Shown here piece by piece: positions 1 through 7,309 of a stretch of DNA of 25,002 nt. Numbering within the stretch: the stretch's first letter is position 1; every line of letters starts with the position of its first letter. This DNA is from an uncultured Streptomyces sp. (GTDB lineage: Bacteria > Actinomycetota > Actinomycetes > Streptomycetales > Streptomycetaceae): NCBI GenBank assembly GCA_946480485.1, contig CAMLJW010000015.1, forward strand, positions 1 to 25,002, written 5' to 3'. The notes under the pieces are model-generated. The model saw nothing but the letters and a program-made list of their open reading frames with translations, ran no database searches and had not been told where the DNA came from. The translations under genes were made by a program, and so were the position numbers.

Positions 1-64
1 AGGCCGCGCAGACCGCGACGGTCACTAGGCCGATGGCGGTCAGGATCCAGGTCAGCGTCGTCAT
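1..64 (-). CDS. Membrane protein N-terminus, cut by window edge
   Basis: An ATG at 64-62 on the minus strand opens a frame that runs off the left edge. The visible residues begin MTTLTWILTAIGLVTVAVCA, which reads as one hydrophobic transmembrane segment. A GGAGG-type ribosome binding site lies about 8 bases upstream (near 71-76). The frame is also open upstream, continuous with the third piece of the methyltransferase remnant at 140-334, so the start rests on the ribosome binding site alone. Only 21 codons are visible and no family can be named. It points the same way as the other small membrane-protein genes to its right. Confidence 0.45.
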   Translation of the reverse strand, partial: MTTLTWILTAIGLVTVAVCAA

Positions 65-139
65 CGCGCTCGCCTCCGCGTGATCGGGCTGCTTTGGTCC
101 TCGGACGCAGCCGGGCGCCCGGCCGGGCGGGTGTATCCG

Positions 140-334
140 ATGACGCAGCTTTGGCCAGAACGCCGGTGTCCGGGCCGCGTAGGCGGTCCACTGCTCACCG
201 AACCGGGACGTGATCTCGCATTCTTCGCTGCGGGCCAGCCGCAGATGCACGTACACCCAGGACCGGAAACATGATCAGGGTCGGGATGGTGGGCCGTTGC
301 AGCAGAAGCCGATCGATGCGATCACGGCGGCCAT
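140..334 (-). pseudogene. Isoprenylcysteine carboxyl methyltransferase (ICMT-like) remnant, two frameshifts
   Basis: The C-terminal third of an ICMT-like membrane methyltransferase can be read only by changing frame twice. The first piece (334-305) reads MAAVIASIGF. The second (305-258) reads LLQRPTIPTLIMFPVL. The third (256-147) reads VYVHLRLARSEE, then FGEQWTAYAARTPAFWPKL. Together they match the family's usual tail: GFLLQWPT, then LIMFPVLVWVYVRLARREE, then a YAARTPAF end. One base seems missing at 305 (TTCCTG now TTCTG), and one extra or two missing bases at 257. The N-terminal two thirds, normally over 100 residues, are absent; the neighbouring DUF2933-like gene ends at 364. Frames and sequence are seen directly; the family is from memory of such proteins, which bind S-adenosylmethionine in this C-terminal region. 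It is not functional as it stands. Confidence 0.68.
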
Positions 335-363
335 GGCACTCACCCCTGTCCGGGCCGGGGCGG

Positions 364-594
364 TCAGGGTCGCCCTGGACCGGTGTGGTGGTCGTGCTTG
401 CGCAGCGGGCCCTCGACCTGGTCGTCGCGGTGCTGATCGTGTCCGCCGTGCATGCCCTGGCCGCCCATGCTGCGCATCATGAAGAACATCATCAGCGGGC
501 AGGCGGCGACGAGGGCGAGCCAGGCCAGGCTTTCCAGCGACGCGCCGACGATCAGGGCGCCGACGACGAGGATCGCGGCGGCGAGGGCGTACAT
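364..594 (-). CDS. Small DUF2933-like membrane protein, probable frameshift at its start
   Basis: This 76-residue frame has a hydrophobic core (LAAAILVVGALIVGA, then LAWLALVAACPLMMFFMM) followed by a Gly/His/Met-rich tail (MGGQGMHGGHDQHRDD). This is the pattern of DUF2933 small membrane proteins found beside metal-resistance genes. The His/Met tail could touch metal ions; that is inference. The start is odd. An ideal ribosome binding site (AAGGAGGG, near 627-634) sits 7 bases before an ATG at 619, but that ATG is out of frame with the membrane core. Removing one A from the AAA at 602-604 would join them as MNDKRNYGMYALAAAIL. Either the gene is frameshifted, or translation begins at the ATG at 594, which lacks a good binding site. 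Confidence 0.6.
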   Translation of the reverse strand: MYALAAAILVVGALIVGASLESLAWLALVAACPLMMFFMMRSMGGQGMHGGHDQHRDDQVEGPLRKHDHHTGPGRP

Positions 595-669
595 GCCGTA
601 GTTTGCGCTTGTCGTTCATCACGGGCCCTCCTTCAGCGGAGGGCCAGGCCACAGGGCGTGCGGCCGTGT

Positions 670-933
670 TCAGGATTTGGTGAGAGGGCCGGCGTGCAGG
701 GCGTTCAGTCGGCGCTGGTACTCCTCTTCGTCGATCTCCCCGCGGGCGAACCGCTCACTGAGGATCTGCTCAGGTGTGGGTGCGGTGGGGGTGCGGGTGT
801 GTTCGTGGGGCCGGTTGGCGGCACAAAAGACCAGAACAAGGGCTGTGATGATCAGCGCCCAGAACAGGACCATGCCGACCGACATCCCGAACCAGCCCCA
901 GCCGCTGACATCGTGGTCGTACCAGAACATCAT
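670..933 (-). CDS. SHOCT-domain small membrane protein
   Basis: This protein of about 87 residues has one transmembrane segment (FGMSVGMVLFWALIITALVL) and a C-terminal SHOCT motif (PEQILSERFARGEIDEEEYQ, then RRLNAL). SHOCT is a short helical domain commonly found at protein ends and thought to aid oligomerisation. Two in-frame starts compete: GTG at 939 and ATG at 933. The AGGTGA near 940-945 abuts the GTG, so ATG 933 (or the ATG right after it) is better spaced. It is the first gene of the leftward set and is divergent from the copper ATPase, so the 213-base gap probably holds promoters for both. Similar SHOCT proteins often accompany heavy-metal ATPases. No enzymatic role is visible. Confidence 0.8.
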   Translation of the reverse strand: MMFWYDHDVSGWGWFGMSVGMVLFWALIITALVLVFCAANRPHEHTRTPTAPTPEQILSERFARGEIDEEEYQRRLNALHAGPLTKS

Positions 934-1083
934 CGCCACTCACCTGCTTCGGCTCGTTTCGGCGACCGGTACGGGCGCGGAGCCCGTCCTCCGGAGCGGG
1001 CTGCTGCCCTCACCTCCATTGTTCCCCTGCATAAGTGGCGCTCTTGGGCCGGACGGTCCAGGACCTGTGGGCCGTTCGGCCCC

Positions 1084-1098
1084 TACCCGGCAGGGGTA
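1084..1098. promoter_or_regulatory. CsoR-type operator candidate before the copper ATPase
   Basis: TACCCGGCAGGGGTA is an inverted repeat (TACCC-N5-GGGTA) starting 62 bases upstream of the ATPase ATG. Operators of the copper-sensing CsoR repressors have this form: short T-A-C-C-C arms around a GC-rich centre. No clear -10/-35 pair was identified around it. The match to a known operator type is by memory, and binding is inferred. The neighbouring csoR-like gene is broken, so any repressor acting here would have to be encoded elsewhere. Confidence 0.5.
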
Positions 1099-1145
1099 CC
1101 CGAGCGCAGGCTGGAAAGCGACCTTCCAAGGGAGGCGAGCAGCTC

Positions 1146-3959
1146 ATGGGTGCCCTCGATGTCGTGGTAGTCCTGGCCGCCGTGCTGTTGGTCGCCGGGC
1201 TGAGCTGGTACTTCTTCGGGCCGCGCCGGGCCGGCGCCGCCCGGGTCGAGGGCGGGGTGCAGCGGGTGGAGGTCACGGTGCGGGGCGGCTACAGCCCCGA
1301 CCTGATCAGAGTCCGTGAGGGCACGCCGGTGGAACTGGTCTTCGACAGGCAGGAAGCAGGTGAGTGCACCTCCCGCGTGGTCTTCCCCGACCTGAAGGTC
1401 GGTGCCGGGTTGCCGGCCCACGCACGTACCACCGTGCGGCTGAACCCGGACAGGCCGGGCTCCTTCGGCTTCGCCTGCGGCATGAACATGATCCACGGCA
1501 CGCTCCTGGTCGAACCCGCCGATGGCTTGGCAGGCCCGCCACCTTCCCCCGAAGGCCACGACACCGGCACCAAGCCCGATGCTCCGACGGCCGAAGGGCC
1601 GCCCGGCGGAGAGGGCCCGACGGCGGCCGAGGCGGAGGCGGCGGACGCCGCCGAGCGGCAGACGGAGATCAAGGACCTGACGCGCAGGGTGCTGCTCGGC
1701 GCGGTGCTGACCGCCCCGGTGCTGTTCGCCGTGATGGCGCACGAACTCTTCGGCGCCGACTGGGTGCCCGGCTGGATGCTCAACCACTGGCTGCAGCTGG
1801 CGCTGATCACCCCGGTGATGTTCTACACCGGTCGGCCGATCCACGTGACCGGCTGGCTGACCCTGCGCCACCGCGCCGCGGACATGAACTCCCTGATCAG
1901 TCTGGGGACGACTGCCGCCTACGGCTACAGCCTGCTGGTCACCTTGGCCCCCGGCCTGCTGCCCGAGGACGTGCGCGAGGTCTACTTCGAGGCCGTCGGC
2001 GTCATCCTCACCCTGATCCTGCTCGGCCGGCTGCTGGAGGCTCGTGCGAAGGCCGGCACCGGCGAGGCGATCCGGGCCCTGCTGGGCCTGCAGGCTCGCA
2101 CCGCCCGTGTCATACGGGGTGGCACCGAGCGTGAGATCCCGGTGGAGGACGTGGCCGTCGGGGACGAGATCCTCATCCGGCCCGGGGAGAAGATCCCCGT
2201 CGACGCCGAGGTGCTCTCCGGTTCCTCCACAGTGGACGAGTCGATGGTTACGGGCGAACCGATGCCGGTCACCAAGCGCGCCGGGGACGTCGTCATCGGC
2301 GCCACCGTCAATGGGACCGGATCCCTGCGGGCCCGGGCGGCCAAGGTCGGCGCGGACACGATGCTCGCCCAGATCATTCGCCTGGTGCAGCAGGCCCAGG
2401 CGTCCAAGGCCCCCATCCAGCGGCTCGCCGACGCGGTGTCGGCCTACTTCGTTCCTGCGGTGATCGCCGTCGCGATCGGCACCTTCGCTGTCTGGTTCAC
2501 CCTCGGTCCGTCCCCCGCGCTGACCCTGGCCCTCGTCTCCGCCGTTGCCGTGCTGATCATCGCCTGCCCGTGCGCCCTGGGACTGGCGACCCCGCTGTCG
2601 GTGATGGTCGGGACCGGCAAGGGCGCCCAGGCGGGCATCTTGATCCGCTCCGCCGAAGCTCTGGAGACGGCGCACAAGCTGGACACCGTGGTGCTGGACA
2701 AGACCGGCACCGTCACCGAGGGCAAACCGGTCCTGACCGACGTCCACACAGTCGGCGGCATCGACGAGATCGAGCTGCTGCGGCTCGTGGCGGCGGCCGA
2801 AGCCGACAGCGAACACCCGCTCGCGCAGGCCATCGTCGCCGGCGTCCGCGAGCGCGGGCTGGCGTGGCCCGGGGCGACCGGCTTCGACTCGGTCACCGGC
2901 AAGGGCGTCCAGGCCACCGTCGACGGGCACGCCGTCCTGGTCGGCACCGCCCGGCTGCTGGGCGACGTCGGCATCGGCACCAGCGCACTGGACCCTGTCG
3001 CGGCCGACCTCTCGGCCGCAGGCAAGACACCCGTCCTTGCCGCGGTCGACCAACGGCCCGCCGGCGTGCTCGCTGTGGCGGACACCGTCAAGGACGATTC
3101 CGCTGCCGCCATCGCCGCCCTGCAGCGCCTGGGTGTCGAGGTCGTCATGCTCACCGGGGACAACGCCCGCACCGCCGCGACGATCGCCGCCCAGGTCGGC
3201 ATCGGCCGGGTGCTGGCCGAGGTGCTGCCCGAGCACAAGGCCGACGAGATCCGCCGTCTGCAGGGCGAGGGCCGGACGGTCGGCATGGTCGGCGATGGCA
3301 TCAACGATGCGCCCGCACTGGCCGCCGCCGACGTCGGCCTCGCCATCGGGACCGGCACCGACGTGGCCATCGAGGCCGCCGACATCACCCTGATCTCCGG
3401 CTCGCTGAGCGGCGTCTTCACCGCCATCCGGCTGTCGCGCGCCACGATGCGCAACATCCGGCAGAACCTGTTCTTCGCCCTGATCTACAACGCCGTCGGC
3501 GTCCCCCTCGCCGCAGGCGCCTTGTACCCGGTGTGGGGGCTGCGCCTGAGCCCGATCATCGCAGCGGCCGCCATGGCGCTCAGCTCCCTGTCGGTGGTCA
3601 CCAACGCCTCCGGGCTGCGCCGCTGGCATACCCAGCCGCTGTCGGGCGCCCAGCCCGCGCGCGTCCAGCCCCACGTCGAATTCGCCACCGACCGTTCCCC
3701 GGCCGGCCGCACCGCCGCCACCGAACAGCACCCCGCCCCGCACGACCACGCCCACGAGCGTCACTCCGACGGCAGCGCGGTCACGGATCCCGTCTGCGGC
3801 ATGAGCATCGACAAGGCGTCCGCAGCGGACTCGCGGAACATCGGCACAGGCACCCACTACTTCTGCTCCGCCCACTGCGTCGCCGCATTCGACGCCGACC
3901 CGCAGCGCCACACCGGCTCCGGATCCGGCGGGACGCGTGAAGGAGGCGAACACCGGTGA
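1146..3959 (+). CDS. Copper-type P1B ATPase with N-terminal cupredoxin and C-terminal YHS domain
   Basis: This 937-residue inner-membrane pump would use ATP to export a soft metal, most likely Cu(I) or Ag(I). Residues 5-24 form a membrane anchor. Residues ~35-125 form a cupredoxin-like domain with Cys74 and a Cys111-x-Met113-x-Met115-x-His117 cluster as likely copper ligands. The ATPase core starts near residue 180 and has TGEP (369-372), the metal-site Cys474-Pro-Cys476, the phosphorylated Asp518 in DKTGT, His557-Pro558 of the nucleotide domain, and GDGINDAP (716-723). Residues ~879-925 form a YHS-type metal domain (VTDPVCGM, then YFCSAHC). The start at 1146 is chosen because GGGAGG lies 10 bases upstream and the protein then begins with its anchor; the frame is open upstream to 1035. 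Its stop overlaps the GTG of the csoR remnant. The usual N-terminal CxxC heavy-metal domain is absent, its place apparently taken by the cupredoxin. CPC points to copper or silver rather than zinc. Confidence 0.93.
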   Translation: MGALDVVVVLAAVLLVAGLSWYFFGPRRAGAARVEGGVQRVEVTVRGGYSPDLIRVREGTPVELVFDRQEAGECTSRVVFPDLKVGAGLPAHARTTVRLNPDRPGSFGFACGMNMIHGTLLVEPADGLAGPPPSPEGHDTGTKPDAPTAEGPPGGEGPTAAEAEAADAAERQTEIKDLTRRVLLGAVLTAPVLFAVMAHELFGADWVPGWMLNHWLQLALITPVMFYTGRPIHVTGWLTLRHRAADMNSLISLGTTAAYGYSLLVTLAPGLLPEDVREVYFEAVGVILTLILLGRLLEARAKAGTGEAIRALLGLQARTARVIRGGTEREIPVEDVAVGDEILIRPGEKIPVDAEVLSGSSTVDESMVTGEPMPVTKRAGDVVIGATVNGTGSLRARAAKVGADTMLAQIIRLVQQAQASKAPIQRLADAVSAYFVPAVIAVAIGTFAVWFTLGPSPALTLALVSAVAVLIIACPCALGLATPLSVMVGTGKGAQAGILIRSAEALETAHKLDTVVLDKTGTVTEGKPVLTDVHTVGGIDEIELLRLVAAAEADSEHPLAQAIVAGVRERGLAWPGATGFDSVTGKGVQATVDGHAVLVGTARLLGDVGIGTSALDPVAADLSAAGKTPVLAAVDQRPAGVLAVADTVKDDSAAAIAALQRLGVEVVMLTGDNARTAATIAAQVGIGRVLAEVLPEHKADEIRRLQGEGRTVGMVGDGINDAPALAAADVGLAIGTGTDVAIEAADITLISGSLSGVFTAIRLSRATMRNIRQNLFFALIYNAVGVPLAAGALYPVWGLRLSPIIAAAAMALSSLSVVTNASGLRRWHTQPLSGAQPARVQPHVEFATDRSPAGRTAATEQHPAPHDHAHERHSDGSAVTDPVCGMSIDKASAADSRNIGTGTHYFCSAHCVAAFDADPQRHTGSGSGGTREGGEHR

Positions 3960-4195
3960 CCGCTACTCCCGCCACCCAGCCCTCCCACCGCCCAGCCCAC
4001 GAACCACACATCCAGGCACCGGGATACGCCGACCACAAGGCCGACCAGCCGCGCCCTGCACGAAGTCGCCCTCGGCCTCCTTGACGACCACGTCCGCGGC
4101 TGCGTCACCGATGCCGCCCGCACCGACCCCGCCCACGCCGAGGAGCAGTTCGAGGAACTCACTGGCGCCATGCGCCGCACACTGCGCCTGTTCAG
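3956..4195 (+). pseudogene. csoR: csoR-like copper-sensing repressor, internal deletion
   Basis: A GTG at 3956 overlaps the ATPase stop (GTGA) and has AAGGAGG at 3940-3946. The first piece reads HIQAPGYADHKAD, the N-terminal signature of CsoR/DUF156 repressors, then runs into a TGA near 4083. From 4044, in the next frame, the family's C-terminal half appears: TSRALHEVALGLLDDH, then VRGCVTDAARTDPAHAEEQF. Roughly 40 codons between these parts are missing. They normally hold the RRIEGQVRG helix and the first metal-binding cysteine. The second and third ligands (His-x3-Cys in DDHVRGC, codons near 4089 and 4101) survive. The protein cannot work as a metal sensor. The coupling to the ATPase shows the ancestral operon carried its own repressor. 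Deletion size is inferred from family length. Confidence 0.75.
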
Positions 4196-4198
4196 ACA

Positions 4199-4636
4199 TT
4201 CGTCCGTGGCGTTGGCGAAGAACGCCTCTACGCCCCGCTCCTGCTGTCCCTCATGGGTCTACGTCCGGCTGAAGTCTGCGGACTCCGGTGGGAAGACGTC
4301 GACCTGAACAACGCCACGATCACCATAGCCAACACACGGACGATGATGGGCAATCGGTACGTGGTGGAGAAGGACACCAAGTCCCTGGCCGGTGAACGGG
4401 AACTTCCGTTGCCGGCTCCGGTGCTGGCTGCTCTCAAGTCGTTCAAGGCCCTCCAGGCGTGCCTCACGTTTCTGGCCAACAACGGCGTGCCGGATCACAT
4501 CCTTGCGCGGTGGGCCGGACACACGAATGTGAAGACCACCAAGAAGTGGTACGTGAAGCCGGACGTCGAAGACCTTCGCGAAGCCGCCACAACGTGGGAT
4601 GGCCTGCACGGTGCTGCGACGGAGGGGCAAGCGTGA
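4199..4636 (+). pseudogene. Tyrosine integrase catalytic-domain remnant
   Basis: The frame reads GEERLYAPLLLSLMGLRPAE, then VCGLRWEDVDL, the start of a phage/ICE-type tyrosine recombinase catalytic domain with the box I arginine in GLRPAE. At about 4455-4462, SFKALQ runs directly into ACLTFLANNGVPDHILARWA, then GHTNVKTTKKWYVKP. The retained C-terminal part has the conserved GHT and the tyrosine of KKWYV. The stretch between, which normally carries the H-x-x-R box II arginine, has been deleted in frame. The N-terminal DNA-binding half is also gone: integrase sequence begins right where the csoR remnant ends (about 4196). An ATG at 4253 could still yield a 127-residue product, but it would lack a catalytic arginine. 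This marks a decayed integrative element. Confidence 0.8.
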
Positions 4637-4675
4637 AGCCGGGCGGCCTACCGACCGAGCGACCTGCCCAGCCGC

Positions 4676-5086
4676 ATGGCAGCCAAGATCGAGGTGGACC
4701 CGGAGACCGGCTGCTGGCTGTGGACCGGTAGCTGCAACGGGGAGGGGCAGTCAGGCTACGGCCAGGTCTCCTACGAGGGAAAGACACAGCTTGTCCACCG
4801 TGTGGTGTTCAGGTTGTTGGTCGGTGAGGTTCCGGAGGGCTTCCAGGTGCGTCGTGCCGATCCTTGGGGGCGGCAATTTACGCTTTGCTGCAACCCGGAC
4901 CACCTGGAAGCCGTGCCGAAGAAGGAAGCGCTGCGGCGCAGGGACTGGGAGAGCGCGCGAGCCAGGACGACGCACCGTCCCCACGGCCACGCGTACATGC
5001 TGGAGAACTCGTATCTGGATCCCAGAGGGTTCCGGCAGTGCCGCGCCGAGAGGGGCAAGAGCCACCGGGTTCCCCGGCCTCTGTGA
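4676..5086 (+). CDS. HNH endonuclease-like protein, probably inactive
   Basis: The 136-residue frame follows the phage-type HNH pattern: GCWLWTGS, then GYGQVSYEGK, HRVVFRLLVGEVPEGF and CCNPDHLEAV. Such proteins are metal-dependent DNA endonucleases common in phages and integrative elements. Here the first catalytic His (VRHxC in relatives) reads Arg60 (VRRAD). In the C-terminal zinc-knuckle-like region, the usual THCPxGH and CRxC cysteines are replaced (THRPHGH, QCRAERG). These replacements suggest decay although the frame is open. The start is uncertain: the ATG at 4676 has no clear ribosome binding site, and the frame is open back to the integrase stop at 4636, from which it reads SRAAYRPSDLPSR. 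It lies 40 bases after the integrase remnant, consistent with one old element. The comparison is from memory of the family. Confidence 0.6.
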   Translation: MAAKIEVDPETGCWLWTGSCNGEGQSGYGQVSYEGKTQLVHRVVFRLLVGEVPEGFQVRRADPWGRQFTLCCNPDHLEAVPKKEALRRRDWESARARTTHRPHGHAYMLENSYLDPRGFRQCRAERGKSHRVPRPL

Positions 5087-5116
5087 GATTTGGTGAGACG
5101 TGAGAGGGTCTGAGGC

Positions 5117-6409
5117 GTGAGTGAGACACCGTCGAACACCCTGCAATACCGCTTTGACGGGCCGGAAGAGGCTCCGGTCCTGATCCTGGGTCCCTCCCTG
5201 GGTACCACATGGCACATGTGGGACCGCCAGATTCCGGAGCTGACCAAGCACTGGAGGGTCTTCCGGTTCGACCTGCCGGGGCACGGCGGCGCGCCCGCGT
5301 ACCCGGCCGCGTCGGTCGCCGACCTCGCCGAGCGGCTGCTCGACACGCTCGACGGACTCGGCGTCCAGCGGTTCGGCTACGCCGGGTGCGCGTTCGGCGG
5401 CGCCATGGGCATCGAGCTGGCGCTGCGCCACCCGGAGCGTATGGCCTCGCTCGCCCTGATCGCCGCCTCACCGCGCTTCGGCACGGCCGACGAGTTCCGG
5501 CAGCGCGGCGTGGTCGTACGGACGAACGGCCTCGACCCCATCGCGCGGACGTCTCCGGAGCGCTGGTTCACCAGCGGGTTCGCCGCCGCCCAGCCCGCCA
5601 TCACCGAGTGGGCCGTGCAGATGGTCCGCACCACCGACCCCGGCTGCTACATCGCCGCCTGCGAGGCGCTCGCCTCCTTCGACGTACGGGCCGAACTCGG
5701 CCGGGTCGGCGTGCCCACGCTTGTCCTCGTCGGCTCCGACGACCAGGTCACCGGCCCGGCCGAGGCCCGCACACTGGTCGCCGGCATACCGGACGCCCGT
5801 CTCGCGGTCGTGCCCGGTGCCTCGCACCTGGTTCCCGTGGAGCAGCCCGCCGCGGTCAGCGACCTTCTCGTACGGCACTTCTCCAGCGCCTGGCAACCCG
5901 GTTTCGACGCGACGAACGGCCAGATGGCGATCGCGGCACCGTCGGCCAAGCCGGCCCTCGACGCCGCCGTGCTGTCCGCGCCCGTCGCCGAGATCGCCCC
6001 GGCCGCGCAGCCCGAGGCCATGGGCCTACCAGACCCGTACGACGCAGGCCTCAAGGTGCGCCGCGAGGTACTCGGCGACGCCCACGTAAACCGGGCGCTG
6101 GCGCAGGCGGACGAGTTCTCCGGGGACTTCCAGGATTTCGTCACGCGCTACGCATGGGGCGAGATCTGGGACCGGCCGGGCCTGGACAGACGCTCGCGCA
6201 GCTGTGTCACGCTCACCGCCCTGGTCGCGGGCGGCCATCTCGAAGAACTCGCCTTCCACACCAGGGCCGCCCTCCGTAACGGCCTCACCCCGGTCGAGAT
6301 CAAGGAAGTACTCCTCCAGGCGGCGATCTACTGCGGCGTACCGGCCGCGAACGGTGCCTTCAGGGTGGCGCAGAAGGTCATTCGTGAGGAGACCACTCCC
6401 CAGGAGTGA
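5117..6409 (+). CDS. pcaL: Fused 3-oxoadipate enol-lactonase / 4-carboxymuconolactone decarboxylase (PcaL type)
   Basis: The 430-residue protein joins two steps of protocatechuate breakdown in the beta-ketoadipate pathway. Residues ~1-260 are an alpha/beta-hydrolase lactonase. Residues ~300-425 are a carboxymuconolactone decarboxylase (GLKVRREVLGDAHVNRAL, FVTRYAWGEIWDRPGL, EVLLQAAIYCGVPAANGAF). The lactonase has an oxyanion motif (LGPSLGTTWHMW), an acid residue near Asp208/Asp209 (GSDDQVTGP) and His237 (GASHLVPVEQP). At the nucleophile elbow, however, the sequence is GCAFGG, with Ala92 where Ser is expected. GTG 5117 follows GAGAGGG by 9-10 bases. In Streptomyces this gene usually ends a pca operon. 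Here no other pca gene precedes it; the upstream DNA is the decayed mobile island, so the operon may have been split or rearranged. Confidence 0.9.
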   Translation: MSETPSNTLQYRFDGPEEAPVLILGPSLGTTWHMWDRQIPELTKHWRVFRFDLPGHGGAPAYPAASVADLAERLLDTLDGLGVQRFGYAGCAFGGAMGIELALRHPERMASLALIAASPRFGTADEFRQRGVVVRTNGLDPIARTSPERWFTSGFAAAQPAITEWAVQMVRTTDPGCYIAACEALASFDVRAELGRVGVPTLVLVGSDDQVTGPAEARTLVAGIPDARLAVVPGASHLVPVEQPAAVSDLLVRHFSSAWQPGFDATNGQMAIAAPSAKPALDAAVLSAPVAEIAPAAQPEAMGLPDPYDAGLKVRREVLGDAHVNRALAQADEFSGDFQDFVTRYAWGEIWDRPGLDRRSRSCVTLTALVAGGHLEELAFHTRAALRNGLTPVEIKEVLLQAAIYCGVPAANGAFRVAQKVIREETTPQE

Positions 6410-6430
6410 GCCCCCAGAGACCCAACCGCT

Positions 6431-6520
6431 GAGGCCCGAACCCTCTGAGGCACGACTCCATCGCCTGAGGCCTGAGCCGTGAGGCCCGACTCCGCGAGGC
6501 CCGAGCCCCTGAGGCCCGAC
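6431..6520. repeat. Degenerate GAGGCCCGA tandem repeat
   Basis: Six copies related to (c)tGAGGCCCGA begin at 6431, 6447, 6467, 6481, 6496 and 6511, spaced 14-20 bases. They fill the gap between pcaL and the MBL-fold gene. The copies are imperfect (GAGGCACGA, GAGGCCTGA, GAGGCCCGA). No protein reading is preferred. They may be simple slippage products; a role is not evident. Confidence 0.65.
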
Positions 6521-6562
6521 GAGAGGTGAGCCCGCTCCGGAGGTCGGGGCAGGATGGGAATC

Positions 6563-7198
6563 ATGAAGCTCACGAAGAAGTCGCACGCCTGTGTCCGGCT
6601 CGAGAAGGACGGGCGCACGCTCGTCATCGACCCCGGCGGTTTCAGCGAGGAGGACGCCGCCGTCGGCGCGGACGCGATCCTGGTCACGCACGAGCACCCC
6701 GACCACTTCGACGAGGGGCGGCTGCGGGCCGGCCTGGAGGCCAATCCGGCCGCCGACCTGTGGACCCTGAAGTCCGTCTCCGACCAGATCGCGGCGGCGT
6801 TCCCCGGCCGCGTGCACACCGTCGGCCACGGCGACACGTTCACCGCCGCGGGCTTCGACGTACAGGTCCACGGCGAACTGCACGCCGTCATCCACCCCGA
6901 CATCCCGCGCATCACCAACGTCGGCTATCTCGTCGACGGAGGCCGCGTCTTCCACCCGGGCGACGCCCTCACCGTCCCCGACCAGCCGGTCGAGACGCTG
7001 ATGCTTCCGGTGATGGCCCCCTGGAACAAGATCGCCGAGGTCATCGAGTACGTGCGCGAGGTCAAGCCGCAACGCGCGTACGACATCCATGACGCGCTCC
7101 TCACCGACCTCGCCCGCCCGATCTACGACCGTCAGATCGGCGGCCTGTGCGGTGCGGAGCACCTGCGACTGTCGCCGGGTGCCTCGGCCGAGCTCTGA
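6563..7198 (+). CDS. MBL-fold metal-dependent hydrolase (UlaG-like)
   Basis: The 211-residue protein begins MKLTKKSHACVRLEKDGRTL and has the metallo-beta-lactamase signature His43-x-His45-x-Asp47-His48 (THEHPDH), with later metal ligands likely in FHPGD and DIHD. The short single-domain form resembles the UlaG-like subgroup of zinc hydrolases, whose substrates vary; none can be assigned here. Two starts are possible. ATG 6554 is 10 bases from GGAGG at 6539-6543. ATG 6563 matches the usual start of the family. CAGGAT at 6550-6555, seven bases before 6563, could be a -10 box for a leaderless transcript. The 6563 start is preferred, weakly. It sits alone between pcaL and exonuclease III. Confidence 0.85.
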   Translation: MKLTKKSHACVRLEKDGRTLVIDPGGFSEEDAAVGADAILVTHEHPDHFDEGRLRAGLEANPAADLWTLKSVSDQIAAAFPGRVHTVGHGDTFTAAGFDVQVHGELHAVIHPDIPRITNVGYLVDGGRVFHPGDALTVPDQPVETLMLPVMAPWNKIAEVIEYVREVKPQRAYDIHDALLTDLARPIYDRQIGGLCGAEHLRLSPGASAEL

Positions 7199-7223
7199 CG
7201 CCCGCCCCCGGCCTTCAAGAGGT

Positions 7224-7260
7224 CCGAGCGCGCTCGGCCGTCAGACGGGAGCCGGGCTCC
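7224..7260. terminator. Two GC-rich hairpins after the MBL-fold gene
   Basis: CCGAGCGCGCTCGG (7224-7237) is a perfect palindrome, and GGAGCC-G-GGCTCC (7248-7260) is a second hairpin. They lie 26-62 bases past the MBL-fold stop and before the exonuclease III promoter. No T-run follows, as is common for Streptomyces terminators. The terminator role is inferred from position. Confidence 0.35.
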
Positions 7261-7279
7261 GAAGCCGCCGCCGGATGTG

Positions 7280-7302
7280 TTGTCAGACCCTCCCGGTAGG
7301 TT
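7280..7302 (+). promoter_or_regulatory. DNA-damage (RecA-NDp/PafBC-type) promoter for exonuclease III
   Basis: TTGTCAGACCC - 6 bases - TAGGTT follows the layout of the RecA-independent damage promoter known from mycobacteria and streptomycetes (TTGTCAGTGGC-N6-TAGggT). The -35-like part keeps TTGTCAG and the -10 differs at one or two bases. The predicted start, about 7 bases past the -10, falls at 7309-7310, the exonuclease III ATG itself. A leaderless transcript would explain the lack of a clear ribosome binding site. Confidence 0.65.
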
Positions 7303-7309
7303 GTGGGGC

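Noticed and set aside
1083..3953. A 956-codon open frame opposite the copper ATPase.
   Set aside because: It is the usual antisense shadow of a high-GC gene: low-complexity Gly/Asp/Arg translation, no homology, no start signal.
674..5098. GATTTGGTGAGA at 674-685 and 5087-5098, as possible attachment-site repeats of the copper island.
   Set aside because: A 12-base match is expected several times by chance in 25 kb, and the first copy is inside the SHOCT gene, covering its stop codon.
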